Program-made: the position numbers and the translations under genes
Assembly: GCA_036563505.1 (NCBI GenBank)
Contig: DATCMH010000002.1
Coordinates: forward strand, 372,001-436,000
DNA length: 64,000 nucleotides
Reading direction: 5' to 3'
Source of the DNA: DATCMH01 sp036563505
GTDB taxonomy: Bacteria; Pseudomonadota; Alphaproteobacteria; Rhizobiales; Beijerinckiaceae
The notes under the pieces: model-generated
Told to the model about the DNA's origin: nothing
Databases searched by the model: none
Seen by the model: the letters and a program-made list of their open reading frames with translations, nothing else
Shown: in pieces, positions 36,146-46,478 of the stretch
Position numbering within the stretch: position 1 is the stretch's first letter
Layout: every line of letters begins with the position of its first letter

Positions 36146-36456
36146 GAGCGGTCCTTCGTGGGAGCTTTTTGATCGGGCGCGACAGCTGCCGCGCGAAGGA
36201 TCGAGAGAAGCAGGCCGGCGCGGCCGGGTCAACGGCGCCCCGGTCATGCCGCGAGCGCGTGGCGGACAGCCCTGACGCCCGCCTCGGGGCGCGTCGGACC
36301 GACCACAACCTTATGAACCACGGGCGCTTTGCCTCTGGACCGCGGCGGGCGCCTTCCCTAACGTGGCGCCTTCGCGCAAGGGCCCCTCAGAGGCCTGCCA
36401 AGCAACGAACCGACCGGCTCCGCCCGACCGGAGCCTCCAGTGGAGAACGGCTCACC
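36146..36456. other. Divergent promoter region, 311 bases, no gene
   Basis: This spacer must carry the promoters of the M20 amidohydrolase gene (minus) and of the first peptide-binding protein gene (plus). TGGAGAAC at 36440-36447 is a plausible ribosome site for the binding protein. No clear -35/-10 pair or operator palindrome was recognised; the frame upstream of the binding-protein start has no coding character. Confidence 0.45.
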
Positions 36457-38052
36457 ATGTCCTTCCGCAAGACCCTCATCGCGGCAGCGGCCGCGCTCGT
36501 CGTCGCGGCGGCGCCGGCCAGCGCCAAGACGATGCGCTTCGCCTTCCAGGGCGATTATCGCTCCCTCGACCCGTATTCGCTCAACGAGACCTTCACGCTG
36601 GGCATGCTCGCCGCAACCTACGAGGGCCTCACCCAGCGCGGGCCGAACCTCGAGATCCAGCCGGCGCTCGCCGAACGCTGGGACGTCGCCGACGACGGCA
36701 AGCGCTGGCGCTTCTACCTGCGCAAGGGCGTGAAGTTCCAGAAGGGCGAAGACTTCACGGCCGACGACGTGATCTTCTCCGCCGACCGCGTCCGCATGGA
36801 CGGCTCGGACCTCAAGACCCGCGTCCCGAAAGACGCCAAGTTCGTCAAGGTCGACGATCACACCCTCGACGTGATCCTCCCCAGCCCCGCCCCGACGCTG
36901 AACGCGGAGTGGGACACCTGGTACATCATGTCGAAGAAATGGGCCGAGGCGAACAACGCCGCCTCCCCGACCCCGGCGGCCGCCACGACCCCGAGCTACG
37001 CGGCGCTCAACGCCAACGGCACCGGCCCCTTCGTCGTCGAGAGCCATCAGGCCGGCGTGAAGACCGTGTGGAAGCCCAATGCCGGCTGGTGGAACGACGC
37101 CAACAAGAAGCACAACCTCACGGAAGTGATCTTCACGCCCATCGGGTCGGACGCCACCCGCGTCGCCGCACTCCTCTCCGGCGAGGTGGACTGGATCGAC
37201 CCCGTCCCGCTCCAGGACGTCGACCGCGTCAACGCCTCGGGCAGGGCCAAGGTGCTGCAAGGCCCTGAGCTCCGCACCATCTTCCTCGGCTTCGACCAGA
37301 CCCGCGACGAGCTTAAATACTCGAACGTCAAGGGCAAGAACCCCTTCAAGGACGTGCGCGTCCGCAAGGCGGTCTATCAGGCGATCGACATCAACGCGAT
37401 CAAGGACAAGGTGATGCGCGGGGCTTCGACGCCCTCCGCGCTCATGATCTCGCCGATCCTGTTCTCGCGCGCGGGTGAGTTCCAGCGTTTCCCCTACGAC
37501 GTCGATGCCGCGAAGAAGCTCCTCGCCGAGGCCGGCTACCCGCAAGGGTTCGAGGTCGGCATGGACTGCCCGAACGACCGCTACGTCAACGACGAGCGCA
37601 TCTGCCAGGCGGTGGTGGGCATGCTCGCCCGCGCGGGCATCAAGGTGAACCTGAACGCCCAACCGAAGGCGAAGTACTTCGCCAAGGTGCTGGCGTCCGG
37701 CGGTTACGACACCTCGTTCTACCTCCTCGGCTGGACCCCCTCGGGCTTCGACAGCCTGAACATCGTCAAGAACATCATCGGCTGCCGCGACGAAAAGGGG
37801 AACGGCGGCAACAACAACCTCGGCAACTACTGCAATCCGAAGGTTGAGGAGCTCGGCAACCAGATCGCCGTGGAGACCGACAAGGCCAAGCGCGACGAAC
37901 TCATCAAGCAGGCCTACGAGATCTCGCAGGTCCAGGATGTCAGCTACGTGCCCCTGCACCAGCAGGCTCTCGCTTGGGGCGTCTCGAACTCCCTGAAGGT
38001 CGTCCAGCGCGCCGACAACGAGTTCCTGTTCTACTGGGCCACGAAAGACTAA
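36457..38052 (+). CDS. Peptide ABC transporter substrate-binding protein (SBP_bac_5)
   Basis: A 531-residue periplasmic binding protein of the DppA/OppA family. A signal peptide (MSFRKTLIAAAAALVVAAAPASA, cleavage near residue 23) precedes the mature domain, with LDPYSLNETFTLGMLAATYE, LAERWDVADDGKRWRFYLR, FTADDVIFSADRV and the C-terminal YVPLHQQALAWG. Such proteins bind short peptides, opines, nickel chelates or related molecules. It heads the operon, a terminator-like hairpin follows it, and the first permease gene begins 497 bases later, so it is probably expressed in excess of the membrane components. Confidence 0.92.
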   Translation: MSFRKTLIAAAAALVVAAAPASAKTMRFAFQGDYRSLDPYSLNETFTLGMLAATYEGLTQRGPNLEIQPALAERWDVADDGKRWRFYLRKGVKFQKGEDFTADDVIFSADRVRMDGSDLKTRVPKDAKFVKVDDHTLDVILPSPAPTLNAEWDTWYIMSKKWAEANNAASPTPAAATTPSYAALNANGTGPFVVESHQAGVKTVWKPNAGWWNDANKKHNLTEVIFTPIGSDATRVAALLSGEVDWIDPVPLQDVDRVNASGRAKVLQGPELRTIFLGFDQTRDELKYSNVKGKNPFKDVRVRKAVYQAIDINAIKDKVMRGASTPSALMISPILFSRAGEFQRFPYDVDAAKKLLAEAGYPQGFEVGMDCPNDRYVNDERICQAVVGMLARAGIKVNLNAQPKAKYFAKVLASGGYDTSFYLLGWTPSGFDSLNIVKNIIGCRDEKGNGGNNNLGNYCNPKVEELGNQIAVETDKAKRDELIKQAYEISQVQDVSYVPLHQQALAWGVSNSLKVVQRADNEFLFYWATKD

Positions 38053-38068
38053 GACTCGTCCTGCGGCT

Positions 38069-38098
38069 CCCTCCCCGCTCCCCGCGGGGAGGGTTTTT
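38069..38098 (+). terminator. Rho-independent terminator after the first binding-protein gene
   Basis: CCCTCCCCGC, a five-base loop TCCCC, and GCGGGGAGGG are followed by TTTTT. The ten-base GC stem with T-run starts 16 bases after the stop codon. It could end most transcripts after the binding protein, so the permease genes depend on read-through or a separate promoter. Confidence 0.82.
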
Positions 38099-38549
38099 CT
38101 TCGCCAGAGCTTGTAGCTCGTCACGAAGCGTTATTCCCCGTCCTTTCCGAGGGGCGTGGCTGCCCCAACACGCTCCCCACCCGACCCTCGCTGTCGCGAG
38201 GGCCACCCTCCCCGCCAGCGGGGAGGGATGACGGGCGGCTCCGTTCCCTATCCCTCCCCGCCAGCGGGGAGGGTGGACGGCGTAAGCCGGCCGGGTGGGG
38301 TGAGGGCTGGGCATGAGCTCGATGAGCTCAGATCATTACCCATGTCGTTCACGGGCTCGACCCGCGACCCTCGGTTCGAGAGCCCGGCCCAGGGGACCGA
38401 GATGGCCGGGTCGAGCCCGGCCATGACAAGGCGCGAGTGAAGGTTTCGATCGGCCTTGCGGCCGTGCCCTGCTCCAACGACGCCTCCTGACGCGGTGTGA
38501 TCCTCGCTCGCCCGTTGCCGCCGACCGAAAAACTCCTGTAAACCGCCCC
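38099..38549. repeat. Repeat-filled gap (families B and D) before the first permease gene
   Basis: 38174-38303 is a family B element: CCCCACCCGACCCTCGC at the left, nested CCCTCCCCGCCAGCGGGGAGGG palindromes (each CCCTCCCCGC-CA-GCGGGGAGGG), and GGCCGGGTGGGGTG at the right. 38344-38430 is a family D element (CGTTCACGGGCTCGACCCGC to GGCCGGGTCGAGCCCGGCC). No gene is visible. The last 100 bases must contain the leader of the permease gene. Confidence 0.8.
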
Positions 38550-39527
38550 ATGCTCGCGTTCATCCTCCGCCGCCTGCTGCAATCGCTTGCCGTCATGCTC
38601 GCGGTCGGGCTCATCGCCTTTGCGATGTTCCGCTTCGTCGGCGACCCGGTGAACCAGATCGTCGGGCAGGACACGAGCCCCGCCGAGCGGGTGCAGATCC
38701 GCCAGAGCCTCGGGCTCGACGATCCGTTCCTGCTGCAGTTCGCGCGCTACATGGGCCGCGCCGCGCGGCTCGACTTCGGCATCTCCTACCAGTTCCGCCA
38801 GCCGGTCACGGCGCTGTTGGCCGAGCGGATGCCGGCCACGCTGGAGCTGGCGCTGGTCGCCTCCGTGCTCTCGCTTGTCGTGGGCATCCCCATGGGCGTC
38901 TATACGGCGCTGCGACGGGACAGCTGGCTCGCCAAGGTTTTTCAGTCGGTGTCGCTGATCGGGGTCAGCCTGCCGACCTTCCTCATCGGCATCCTGCTGA
39001 TCTACGTCTTCTCCGTGCTGCTCGGCTGGCTGCCCTCCTTCGGGCGCGGCGACACGGTGCGGCTCGGCTGGTGGTCGACGGGCTTCCTCACCGCCTCGGG
39101 GTGGCGCGCCCTCGTGCTTCCCGCCATCACGCTCGGCCTCTTCCAGATGACCCTTATCATGCGCCTCGTGCGCGCCGAGATGCTGGAAGTGATGCGCGCC
39201 GACTACATCCGCTTCGCCCGGGCGCGGGGACTGAAGACCCGCAGCATCCATTTCGGCCACGCGCTCAAGAACACGCTCGTGCCCGTCATCACCATCGCGG
39301 GTCTTCAGCTCGGCTCCATCATCGCCTTCGCCATTATCACCGAGACGGTGTTCCAGTGGCCGGGCATGGGCATCCTGTTCCTGCAGGCCGTCCAGAACGT
39401 CGACATCCCGATCATGGCGGCTTACCTCCTGTTCATCGCCTTCCTCTTCGTCGTCATCAACCTCATCGTGGACCTGCTCTACGCCGCGGTCGATCCGCGC
39501 CTGAAAACCACCGTTCGCGCGGCCTGA
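38550..39527 (+). CDS. Peptide ABC transporter permease, DppB type (module 1)
   Basis: A 325-residue inner-membrane permease with about six helices. The N-terminal helix MLAFILRRLLQSLAVMLAVG and RQSLGLDDPFLLQFARYM are standard for DppB proteins. The cytoplasmic coupling loop with the EAA motif is ADYIRFARARGLKTRSI, then HALKNTLVPVITIAG. The C-terminus reads VDLLYAAVDPRLK. It pairs with the next gene to make the heterodimeric channel. It is closely related in pattern to the second DppB at 42241. Confidence 0.93.
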   Translation: MLAFILRRLLQSLAVMLAVGLIAFAMFRFVGDPVNQIVGQDTSPAERVQIRQSLGLDDPFLLQFARYMGRAARLDFGISYQFRQPVTALLAERMPATLELALVASVLSLVVGIPMGVYTALRRDSWLAKVFQSVSLIGVSLPTFLIGILLIYVFSVLLGWLPSFGRGDTVRLGWWSTGFLTASGWRALVLPAITLGLFQMTLIMRLVRAEMLEVMRADYIRFARARGLKTRSIHFGHALKNTLVPVITIAGLQLGSIIAFAIITETVFQWPGMGILFLQAVQNVDIPIMAAYLLFIAFLFVVINLIVDLLYAAVDPRLKTTVRAA

Positions 39528-39535
39528 AGATCTCC

Positions 39536-40480
39536 ATGGCCACCACGCCCGCCCCCTCCCCTGCCCCGCCGGGCCTTCTCGGGCGCGTCCGCGAGTCCGA
39601 CATCCTGGCGAGCTTTCTCGCCTCGAAGATCACGATGCTCGCGGCCCTCGTGACCTTCGCCACCCTGGCGCTGGCGCTGCTGGCCCCGCTCATCGCCCCG
39701 ATGAACCCCTTCGACCCGGCGCAGGTCGACCTGCTCGATTCCCATCTGCCCCCGCGCTGGGTGCAGGGCGGCGACCCGCGCTACCTCCTCGGCACGGATG
39801 ACCAGGGCCGCGACCTCTACTCGGCGGTTCTGTACGGGCTGCGCGTTTCCCTGCTGATCGGCGCCCTCGGCGTGCTGATCGCGGCGTTGCTGGGCATCAC
39901 GCTTGGGCTCCTCGCCGGCTATGTCGGGGGACGGCTCGACGCCTTCATCATGCGCGTCGCCGACGTGCAACTCACCTTCCCGGCGATCCTGATCGCGCTT
40001 CTCATCGACGGCGTGGTTCACGCCCTGCTGAAGGGCGCGAGCCGGGAGGACACGGCTTTCGGCGTCCTCGTTCTCTCCATCGGACTGTCGTTCTGGGTGC
40101 AATACGCCCGCACGATCCGCGGCTCGACGCTGGTCGAGCGCAACAAGGACTATGTGCAGGCGGCGCGCCTCGTCGGCCTGCCCTCGGGCCTGATCATGAT
40201 CCGCCACGTCCTGCCGAACGTCATCGGCCCCGTGCTCGTGATCCTCACCATCAATCTGGGTCTCGCCATCATCACGGAGGCGACGCTGTCCTATCTCGGC
40301 GTCGGCCTGCCGCCGACCCAGCCGTCGCTGGGCACCCTGATCCGCATCGGCCAGCAGTTCCTCTTCTCCGGCGAATGGTGGATCGTGGCCTTTCCCGGCA
40401 TCACGCTGGCCGGCCTCGTGCTCGCCGTGAACCTGCTCGGCGACTGGCTGCGCGACGCGCTCAACCCGAGGCTCCGGTGA
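39536..40480 (+). CDS. Peptide ABC transporter permease, DppC type (module 1)
   Basis: A 314-residue permease of the DppC branch. The N-terminal helix is followed by the periplasmic LGTDDQGRDLYSAVLYGLRV that marks this group. The coupling loop is ERNKDYVQAARLVGLPSG, then IRHVLPNVIGPVLVI. The C-terminus GDWLRDALNPRLR is canonical. The ATG at 39536 lies 8 bases after the DppB stop; longer frames upstream overlap dppB in another frame. The second binding-protein gene follows after about 100 bases. Confidence 0.93.
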   Translation: MATTPAPSPAPPGLLGRVRESDILASFLASKITMLAALVTFATLALALLAPLIAPMNPFDPAQVDLLDSHLPPRWVQGGDPRYLLGTDDQGRDLYSAVLYGLRVSLLIGALGVLIAALLGITLGLLAGYVGGRLDAFIMRVADVQLTFPAILIALLIDGVVHALLKGASREDTAFGVLVLSIGLSFWVQYARTIRGSTLVERNKDYVQAARLVGLPSGLIMIRHVLPNVIGPVLVILTINLGLAIITEATLSYLGVGLPPTQPSLGTLIRIGQQFLFSGEWWIVAFPGITLAGLVLAVNLLGDWLRDALNPRLR

Positions 40481-40582
40481 GCCGCACACCCGCCGGAAGT
40501 TGCGGTGACAAACCGGGAACCCGTCCCTAAGATCGCCCCCAAGAACGGCCGTCGAACAGGCCGGACCACAGAGGAGAGACCG

Positions 40583-42178
40583 ATGTCCACCCTACGCTAC
40601 GGCCTGGCTGCCCTGCTGCTCTCGGCCACCACCCTCACCGCCATCGATGCCGAGGCGCGGACGCTTCGCTGGGCGCGCTCGCAGGATGCGACGACCCTCG
40701 ACCCGCATTCGGGCAACACCGGCCCGAACCACGTCATGGGCCACAATCTCTATGAGCCCCTCGTCATCCGCGGCTTCGACGGCAAGCTCCAGGGCGCGCT
40801 CGCCACCTCCTGGCGGGTCCTGCCCAACGACCCGACGGTGTGGGAGTTCAAGCTCCGCCCCAACGTGAAATTCCACAACGGCAACGCCTTCACGGCGGAC
40901 GACGTGGTGTTCTCCATCAAGCGGGCCATGAAGCCCGCCGCGGACATGAAGTCCCTCCTCGTCTCGGTCGAGGACGCGATCAAGGTCGATGACGTCACCG
41001 TTCATCTCAAGACGAAGGGTCCGAACCCGCTCCTGGTGAACAACCTCACCAATCTCTTCATCATGGACAAGGAGTGGTCCGAGGCGAACAACGCCGCCGA
41101 CCCCCAGAACCTGAAGGAGAAGACGGAGAACGGCGCCACCCGCAACGCGGTCGGCACCGGGCCCTTCACCCTCGTCTCGCGCGAGCCCGACGTGCGCACC
41201 GTCATGAAGCGCAACGACGCTTACTGGGGCGCTTCCGAGTACAACCACGGCGTCACCGAGATCGTCTATCGCCCGATCCCGGAAGCCGCGACCCGCGTCG
41301 CCGCGCTCCTCTCGGGTGAGATCGACTACCTGCAGGACGTGCCCGTCCAGGACATCCAGCGTCTCCAGAACTCGCAGGGCATCCGCGTCAACGCCGGGCC
41401 GGAGAACCGGCCGATCTTCCTCGGCATGAACATGGGCCTGCCGGAGCTGCGCTCCTCCGACGTGAAGGGCAAGAACCCCTTCGCCGATGTGCGGGTGCGC
41501 CAAGCCATCAACACGGCCATCAACCGCGAGGCGATCCAGCGGGTCACCATGCGCGGCCAGTCGGAGCCGATCGGCATCATCGCCACGCGCTTCATCAACG
41601 GCTACGACAAGGCCATCGACACCTGGCCGAAGAACGACGTCGCGGCGGCGAAGAAGCTGCTCGCGGATGCCGGCTACCCGAACGGCTTCTCGGTGACCCT
41701 GCACACGACCAACGACCGCTACGTCAACGACGAGGGCATCGCCCAGGCCGTCGTCGCCATGCTCGGTCAGATCGGCATCAAGACGACGCTGGTCGCCCAC
41801 TCGCTGCGCGTGCACTTCCCGGGCATCCAGCGGGGCGAGTACGACTTCTACCTGCTGGGCTGGGGCATCCCGACCTTCGACAGCCACTACGTCTTCAACG
41901 ATCTCTACCGCACGAAGACGCCGTCGGCGGGCACCTGGAACGGCACCGGGCTCTCCGATCCCGAGCTCGACAAGAAGATCGACAGCCTCAACTCCGAGGT
42001 CGATCAGAACAAGCGTAACGCCACGATCGCCGAGATCTGGCAGTGGATCAAAGCCAACGACGTCTACGCGCCGATTCACAACCAGTTCATCGCCGGCGCT
42101 ATGCGCCAGGAGTGGAACATCCCGACGGACGTGGAGAACACGCCCAAGATGAAGTTCCTGGCCGGCAGCCGTTCCTGA
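40583..42178 (+). CDS. Peptide ABC transporter substrate-binding protein (module 2)
   Basis: A second SBP_bac_5 protein, also exactly 531 residues. The signal peptide (MSTLRYGLAALLLSATTLTA) is cleaved near residue 27. Then come RWARSQDATTLDPHSGNTG, WEFKLRPNVKFHNGNAFTAD and DVVFSIKRAM. The internal TRVAALLSGEIDYLQDVPVQ closely parallels the first binding protein, and both share FADVRVRQAIN-like and NDRYVNDE segments, so they are paralogues. A strong ribosome site GAGGAGAG at 40571-40578 supports the ATG at 40583. It is followed by a strong hairpin before the second permease pair. Confidence 0.93.
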   Translation: MSTLRYGLAALLLSATTLTAIDAEARTLRWARSQDATTLDPHSGNTGPNHVMGHNLYEPLVIRGFDGKLQGALATSWRVLPNDPTVWEFKLRPNVKFHNGNAFTADDVVFSIKRAMKPAADMKSLLVSVEDAIKVDDVTVHLKTKGPNPLLVNNLTNLFIMDKEWSEANNAADPQNLKEKTENGATRNAVGTGPFTLVSREPDVRTVMKRNDAYWGASEYNHGVTEIVYRPIPEAATRVAALLSGEIDYLQDVPVQDIQRLQNSQGIRVNAGPENRPIFLGMNMGLPELRSSDVKGKNPFADVRVRQAINTAINREAIQRVTMRGQSEPIGIIATRFINGYDKAIDTWPKNDVAAAKKLLADAGYPNGFSVTLHTTNDRYVNDEGIAQAVVAMLGQIGIKTTLVAHSLRVHFPGIQRGEYDFYLLGWGIPTFDSHYVFNDLYRTKTPSAGTWNGTGLSDPELDKKIDSLNSEVDQNKRNATIAEIWQWIKANDVYAPIHNQFIAGAMRQEWNIPTDVENTPKMKFLAGSRS

Positions 42179-42195
42179 CCATTTGACATCGCGTC

Positions 42196-42224
42196 GGAGC
42201 CGGGGCTTTCGAAGCCCCGGCTCC
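42196..42224. promoter_or_regulatory. Perfect hairpin between the second binding-protein and permease genes
   Basis: GGAGCCGGGGCTT, loop TCG, AAGCCCCGGCTCC: a perfect 13-base stem 17 bases after the stop and 16 bases before the next ATG. No T-run follows on the plus strand, so it is more likely an mRNA-stabilising or attenuating hairpin that raises binding-protein levels over permease levels than a full terminator. Confidence 0.75.
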
Positions 42225-42240
42225 CCGCTTTCGTTGTGAT

Positions 42241-43224
42241 ATGTTCGCTTATCTCCTCCGCAGTCTGTCCCAGGCGACGCTCGTCATGCTCGCCGTGGCC
42301 TTCATCGCGTTCTCGATGTTCCGCTACGTGGGCGACCCCGTCGCGTCGCTCGTCGGCACCGAGGCGACCATCAAGGACCGCGAGGAGCTCTCCCGTTCGC
42401 TCGGCCTCGACGATCCGTTCCCGATCCAGTTCGTGCGCTTCCTCGCCAACGCGGCGCAAGGCGACCTCGGAATCTCCTACCGGCAGGGCCGCCCGGTCGT
42501 GGACCTCATCCTCGAGCGGCTTCCGGCGACCCTCGAGCTCGCCCTGCTCTCCGCCGCCCTCGCCTTCATCGTGGGCCTTGGCCTCGGCGTCTACACGGCG
42601 CTCAACCGCCGGGGCGTGCTGGCGAACATCGTCATGAGCCTCTCCCTCGTCGGCGTCAGCCTGCCGACCTTCCTCATCGGGGTCGGGCTGATCTTTCTCT
42701 TTGCGGTGAACCTGCGCTGGCTGCCCTCCTTCGGCCGAGGCGAGACCGTGGCGTTCGGCTGGTGGACGACGGGGCTCCTCACCGAGAGCGGGCGCAAGTC
42801 CCTCATCATGCCGGTCGTGACGCTCGGCTTCTATCAGCTCACCCTCATCATGCGCTTGGTGCGCGCGCAGATGCTCGAGGTGATGCGGGCAGACTACATC
42901 CGCTTCGCCCGGGCCCGGGGATTGACCGAGCGGACGATCAACTTCCGCCACGCGCTGCGCAACACCATGGTTCCCGTCGTCACCATCGCCGGGCTGCAGC
43001 TCGGCTCCGTGATCGCCTTCGCCATCGTGACCGAGACGGTGTTCAATTGGCCGGGCCTCGGCGCGCTCTTCGTGCGCTCCGTCGAGGTCGTCGACATCCC
43101 GGTCATGGCGGCCTACCTCATGTTCGTCGGCCTCGTCTTCGTTGTGGTGAACCTCGTGGTCGACCTTCTCTACTTCGCCCTCGACCCGCGCCTGCGCGGG
43201 GCGACGGCGGTTCCGGCGCGGTGA
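42241..43224 (+). CDS. Peptide ABC transporter permease, DppB type (module 2)
   Basis: A 327-residue permease, clearly paralogous to the one at 38550: the same RYVGDPVASLVG-type opening, RSLGLDDPFPIQFVRFL, LPSFGRGETVAFGWWTTGLL, the coupling loop ADYIRFARARGLTERTI with HALRNTMVPVVTIAG, and VDLLYFALDPRLR at the end. Six membrane helices are visible. The start is an ATG 16 bases after the preceding hairpin. The gene ends 7 bases before the partner DppC. Confidence 0.93.
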   Translation: MFAYLLRSLSQATLVMLAVAFIAFSMFRYVGDPVASLVGTEATIKDREELSRSLGLDDPFPIQFVRFLANAAQGDLGISYRQGRPVVDLILERLPATLELALLSAALAFIVGLGLGVYTALNRRGVLANIVMSLSLVGVSLPTFLIGVGLIFLFAVNLRWLPSFGRGETVAFGWWTTGLLTESGRKSLIMPVVTLGFYQLTLIMRLVRAQMLEVMRADYIRFARARGLTERTINFRHALRNTMVPVVTIAGLQLGSVIAFAIVTETVFNWPGLGALFVRSVEVVDIPVMAAYLMFVGLVFVVVNLVVDLLYFALDPRLRGATAVPAR

Positions 43225-43231
43225 GGCCGCG

Positions 43232-44203
43232 ATGAGCGACACCCTCGCCAAGGCGCCTCAGTCGACGAAGCCCGCCCGCATCACCTTCGCGGAGCGCCGG
43301 CGGCGCGTCTTCGATTCCGATCTCTGGCACGCCTTCAAGACCTCGCCCGTCGCGATCGTTTCGACGGCGCTGGCGCTCGTCCTCATCGTGGCGGCGCTGC
43401 TCGCCGACGTGCTGGCGCCGCAAAACGCCTTCGACACCGCCCAACTCAACCTGCTCGACGGCTACACCCATCCCCTGGAGCGCGGCGCAGGATCGGGGAT
43501 GCTCTTCTTCATGGGCTCGGATGACCAGGGCCGGGACATCTTCTCCGCGCTGTTCTACGGCACGCGGCTGTCCCTTCTCGTCGGTCTCGCCTCCGTCGTC
43601 TTCTCCCTCGTGCTCGGGATCGCGCTCGGGCTGCTCGCCGGCTATCTCGGGGGGCGGACCGAAACCGTGATCATGCGGGTGGCGGATATCCAGCTCTCCT
43701 TCCCCGCGATCCTCATCGCGCTCCTCGTCTTCGGGGTGGCGCGGGGGCTCATCGCGCCCCAGCACTACGAGAACACCGCGATCGGCGTCATCATCGTCGC
43801 CATCGGGCTCTCGAACTGGGCGCAATACGCCCGCACCGTGCGCGCCTCGACCCTCGTCGAGCGCAACAAGGACTACGTCCAGGCCGCCCGGCTCATGGGC
43901 ATCTCAGGCTTCGGCATCATGGCGCGGCACGTGCTGCCGAACGTCATGGGACCCGTCCTCGTCATAGCCACCATCAACCTCGCGCTCGCCATCATCGAGG
44001 AGGCGACGCTCTCCTTCCTCGGCGTCGGCCTGCCCGTGACCCAGCCCTCGCTCGGAACCCTGATCCGCTCGGGCCAGAAATTCCTGCTCTCGGGCGAGTG
44101 GTGGATCCTGTTCTTCCCCGCCCTCGTTCTCATCCTGCTGGCGCTCTCCATCAACCTGCTCGGCGACTGGCTGCGCGACGCGCTCAACCCGAGGCTGCGG
44201 TGA
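43232..44203 (+). CDS. Peptide ABC transporter permease, DppC type (module 2)
   Basis: A 323-residue permease of the DppC branch with MGSDDQGRDIFSALFYGTRL, the coupling loop ERNKDYVQAARLMGISGFG, RHVLPNVMGPVLVIATINL and the closing GDWLRDALNPRLR. It is a paralogue of the gene at 39536, with a slightly longer N-terminal cytoplasmic tail. Its TGA stop overlaps the ATG of the following small antitoxin-like gene by one base, so that gene is translationally coupled to the permease. Confidence 0.93.
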   Translation: MSDTLAKAPQSTKPARITFAERRRRVFDSDLWHAFKTSPVAIVSTALALVLIVAALLADVLAPQNAFDTAQLNLLDGYTHPLERGAGSGMLFFMGSDDQGRDIFSALFYGTRLSLLVGLASVVFSLVLGIALGLLAGYLGGRTETVIMRVADIQLSFPAILIALLVFGVARGLIAPQHYENTAIGVIIVAIGLSNWAQYARTVRASTLVERNKDYVQAARLMGISGFGIMARHVLPNVMGPVLVIATINLALAIIEEATLSFLGVGLPVTQPSLGTLIRSGQKFLLSGEWWILFFPALVLILLALSINLLGDWLRDALNPRLR

Positions 44204-44427
44204 TGTCTGTCCCGACGGACCAACCCGCGCGAGCGACCGTCATTGATGACGGAGAGGGTCAAATCGTCGTCTTTCCTGAAGGCTTTTTGCTGCTAACGGA
44301 CGAGGTCGAGATCAGGGCGTGCGGACGCGACATCATCCTTCGCGAGATCCAACCGAGTGCTGCCCCTCGAACTGAAGCGGCCGACGAAGCTGCAGCGTTC
44401 ACGAAGAGTACCATCCAGAATGACTGA
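44203..44427 (+). CDS. Orphan AbrB/MazE-like (VapB-type) antitoxin
   Basis: A 74-residue protein. The segment ATVIDDGEGQIVVFPEGFLL and TDEVEIRACGRDIILREI follows the pattern of SpoVT-AbrB antitoxins, whose swapped-hairpin fold reads roughly 'nGrSqavrlP-efr...devei-r.gdevil-p'. The polar C-terminal tail could bind a toxin, but no toxin gene is present: the frame runs straight into the ATPase gene, overlapping its start by 8 bases. The start ATG overlaps the permease stop. It is therefore part of the transporter operon; whether it is a decayed module or a recruited operon regulator is open. Confidence 0.65.
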   Translation: MSVPTDQPARATVIDDGEGQIVVFPEGFLLLTDEVEIRACGRDIILREIQPSAAPRTEAADEAAAFTKSTIQND

Positions 44428-45447
44428 ACCCGTCCTTTCCGTCCGCGACCTGCGCGTCGAGTTCGCGACGCGCCGCGGCGTGCTGAAAGCCCTCGACGGG
44501 GTGTCCTTCGACATCGCGCCGGGCGAGGTTCTGGGCGTCGTCGGCGAGTCCGGGGCCGGCAAGTCCGTCACGGGTTCGGCGGTGATCGGGCTCATCGACC
44601 CGCCGGGCCGCATCACCGGCGGCGAGGTGCTTCTCGAAGGCGAGCGCATCGACAATCTGCCGCCTGAAGAGATGCGCCGCGTGCGCGGCCGGCGCATCGG
44701 CATGATTTTCCAGGACCCGCTCACGTCGCTCAATCCGCTCTACCGGGTGGGCGACCAGATCGTCGAGACGATCCGCACCCACACCGATCTCTCCGCCTCG
44801 GCCGCCCGCAAGCGCGCCCTCGACCTCCTCGCGGAGGTCGGCATCTCGGCGCCTGAGAAGCGCATCGATGCCTACCCGCATGAGTTCTCGGGCGGCATGC
44901 GCCAGCGCGTCGTCATCGCGCTCGCGCTCTGCGCCGAGCCCAAGCTGATCATCGCCGACGAGCCCACCACGGCGCTGGACGTGTCGGTGCAGGCCCAGAT
45001 CATCGCGCTGCTGAAGCGCCTCGGGCGCGAGCACGGCGCCGCCGTCATGCTCGTCACGCACGACATGGGCGTCATCGCCGAGACCGCGGACCGGGTGGCC
45101 GTCATGTATTCCGGCCGCATCGCCGAGATCGGGCCCGTGCGCGACGTGGTGCTCAACCCCCTTCATCCCTACGCCAAGGGCCTGATGGGGGCGATCCCGA
45201 CGCTCGAGACCGACGCCGACCGCCTCGTCCAGATCCCGGGCTCCATGCCGCGGCTCTCGGCGATCCCGCCGGGCTGCCCCTTCAACCCGCGCTGCCCCCA
45301 CGCCTGGGCACGCTGCCACATCGAGCGGCCCGAGCCGATCCAGCGCGATGCCCACCGCGTCGCCTGCCACCTCTACGACGCCAACGATCCGTCCGCTCCC
45401 ATGCACCAGACCTTGACGCATCCCGCCCTCGAAGAAGGCGTCGCTTC

Positions 45448-45451
<4 letters not shown>
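44420..45451 (+). CDS. Peptide ABC transporter ATP-binding protein, DppD type
   Basis: A 343-residue ATPase with Walker A GESGAGKS, Q-loop IFQDPLTSLNPLYRVGDQI, signature FSGGMRQRV, Walker B LIIADEPTTALDVS and the switch His in VTHDMGV. A C-terminal oligopeptide-transporter extension carries PPGCPFNPRCPHAWARC, the Cys-rich motif that binds an iron-sulfur cluster in related ATPases. It overlaps the antitoxin-like gene by 8 bases and the next ATPase by four (GTGA). With DppF it should energise both permease pairs of this locus. Confidence 0.94.
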
Positions 45452-46446
<995 letters not shown>

Positions 46447-46478
46447 CGCCGCTCGGGATCACTCCCTTGCAGGTCCCG

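Noticed and set aside
36358..38124. 588-codon minus-strand frame opposite the first binding-protein gene
   Set aside because: No motif, and the plus strand encodes an unmistakable SBP_bac_5 protein; same for similar long frames opposite the other binding-protein genes.
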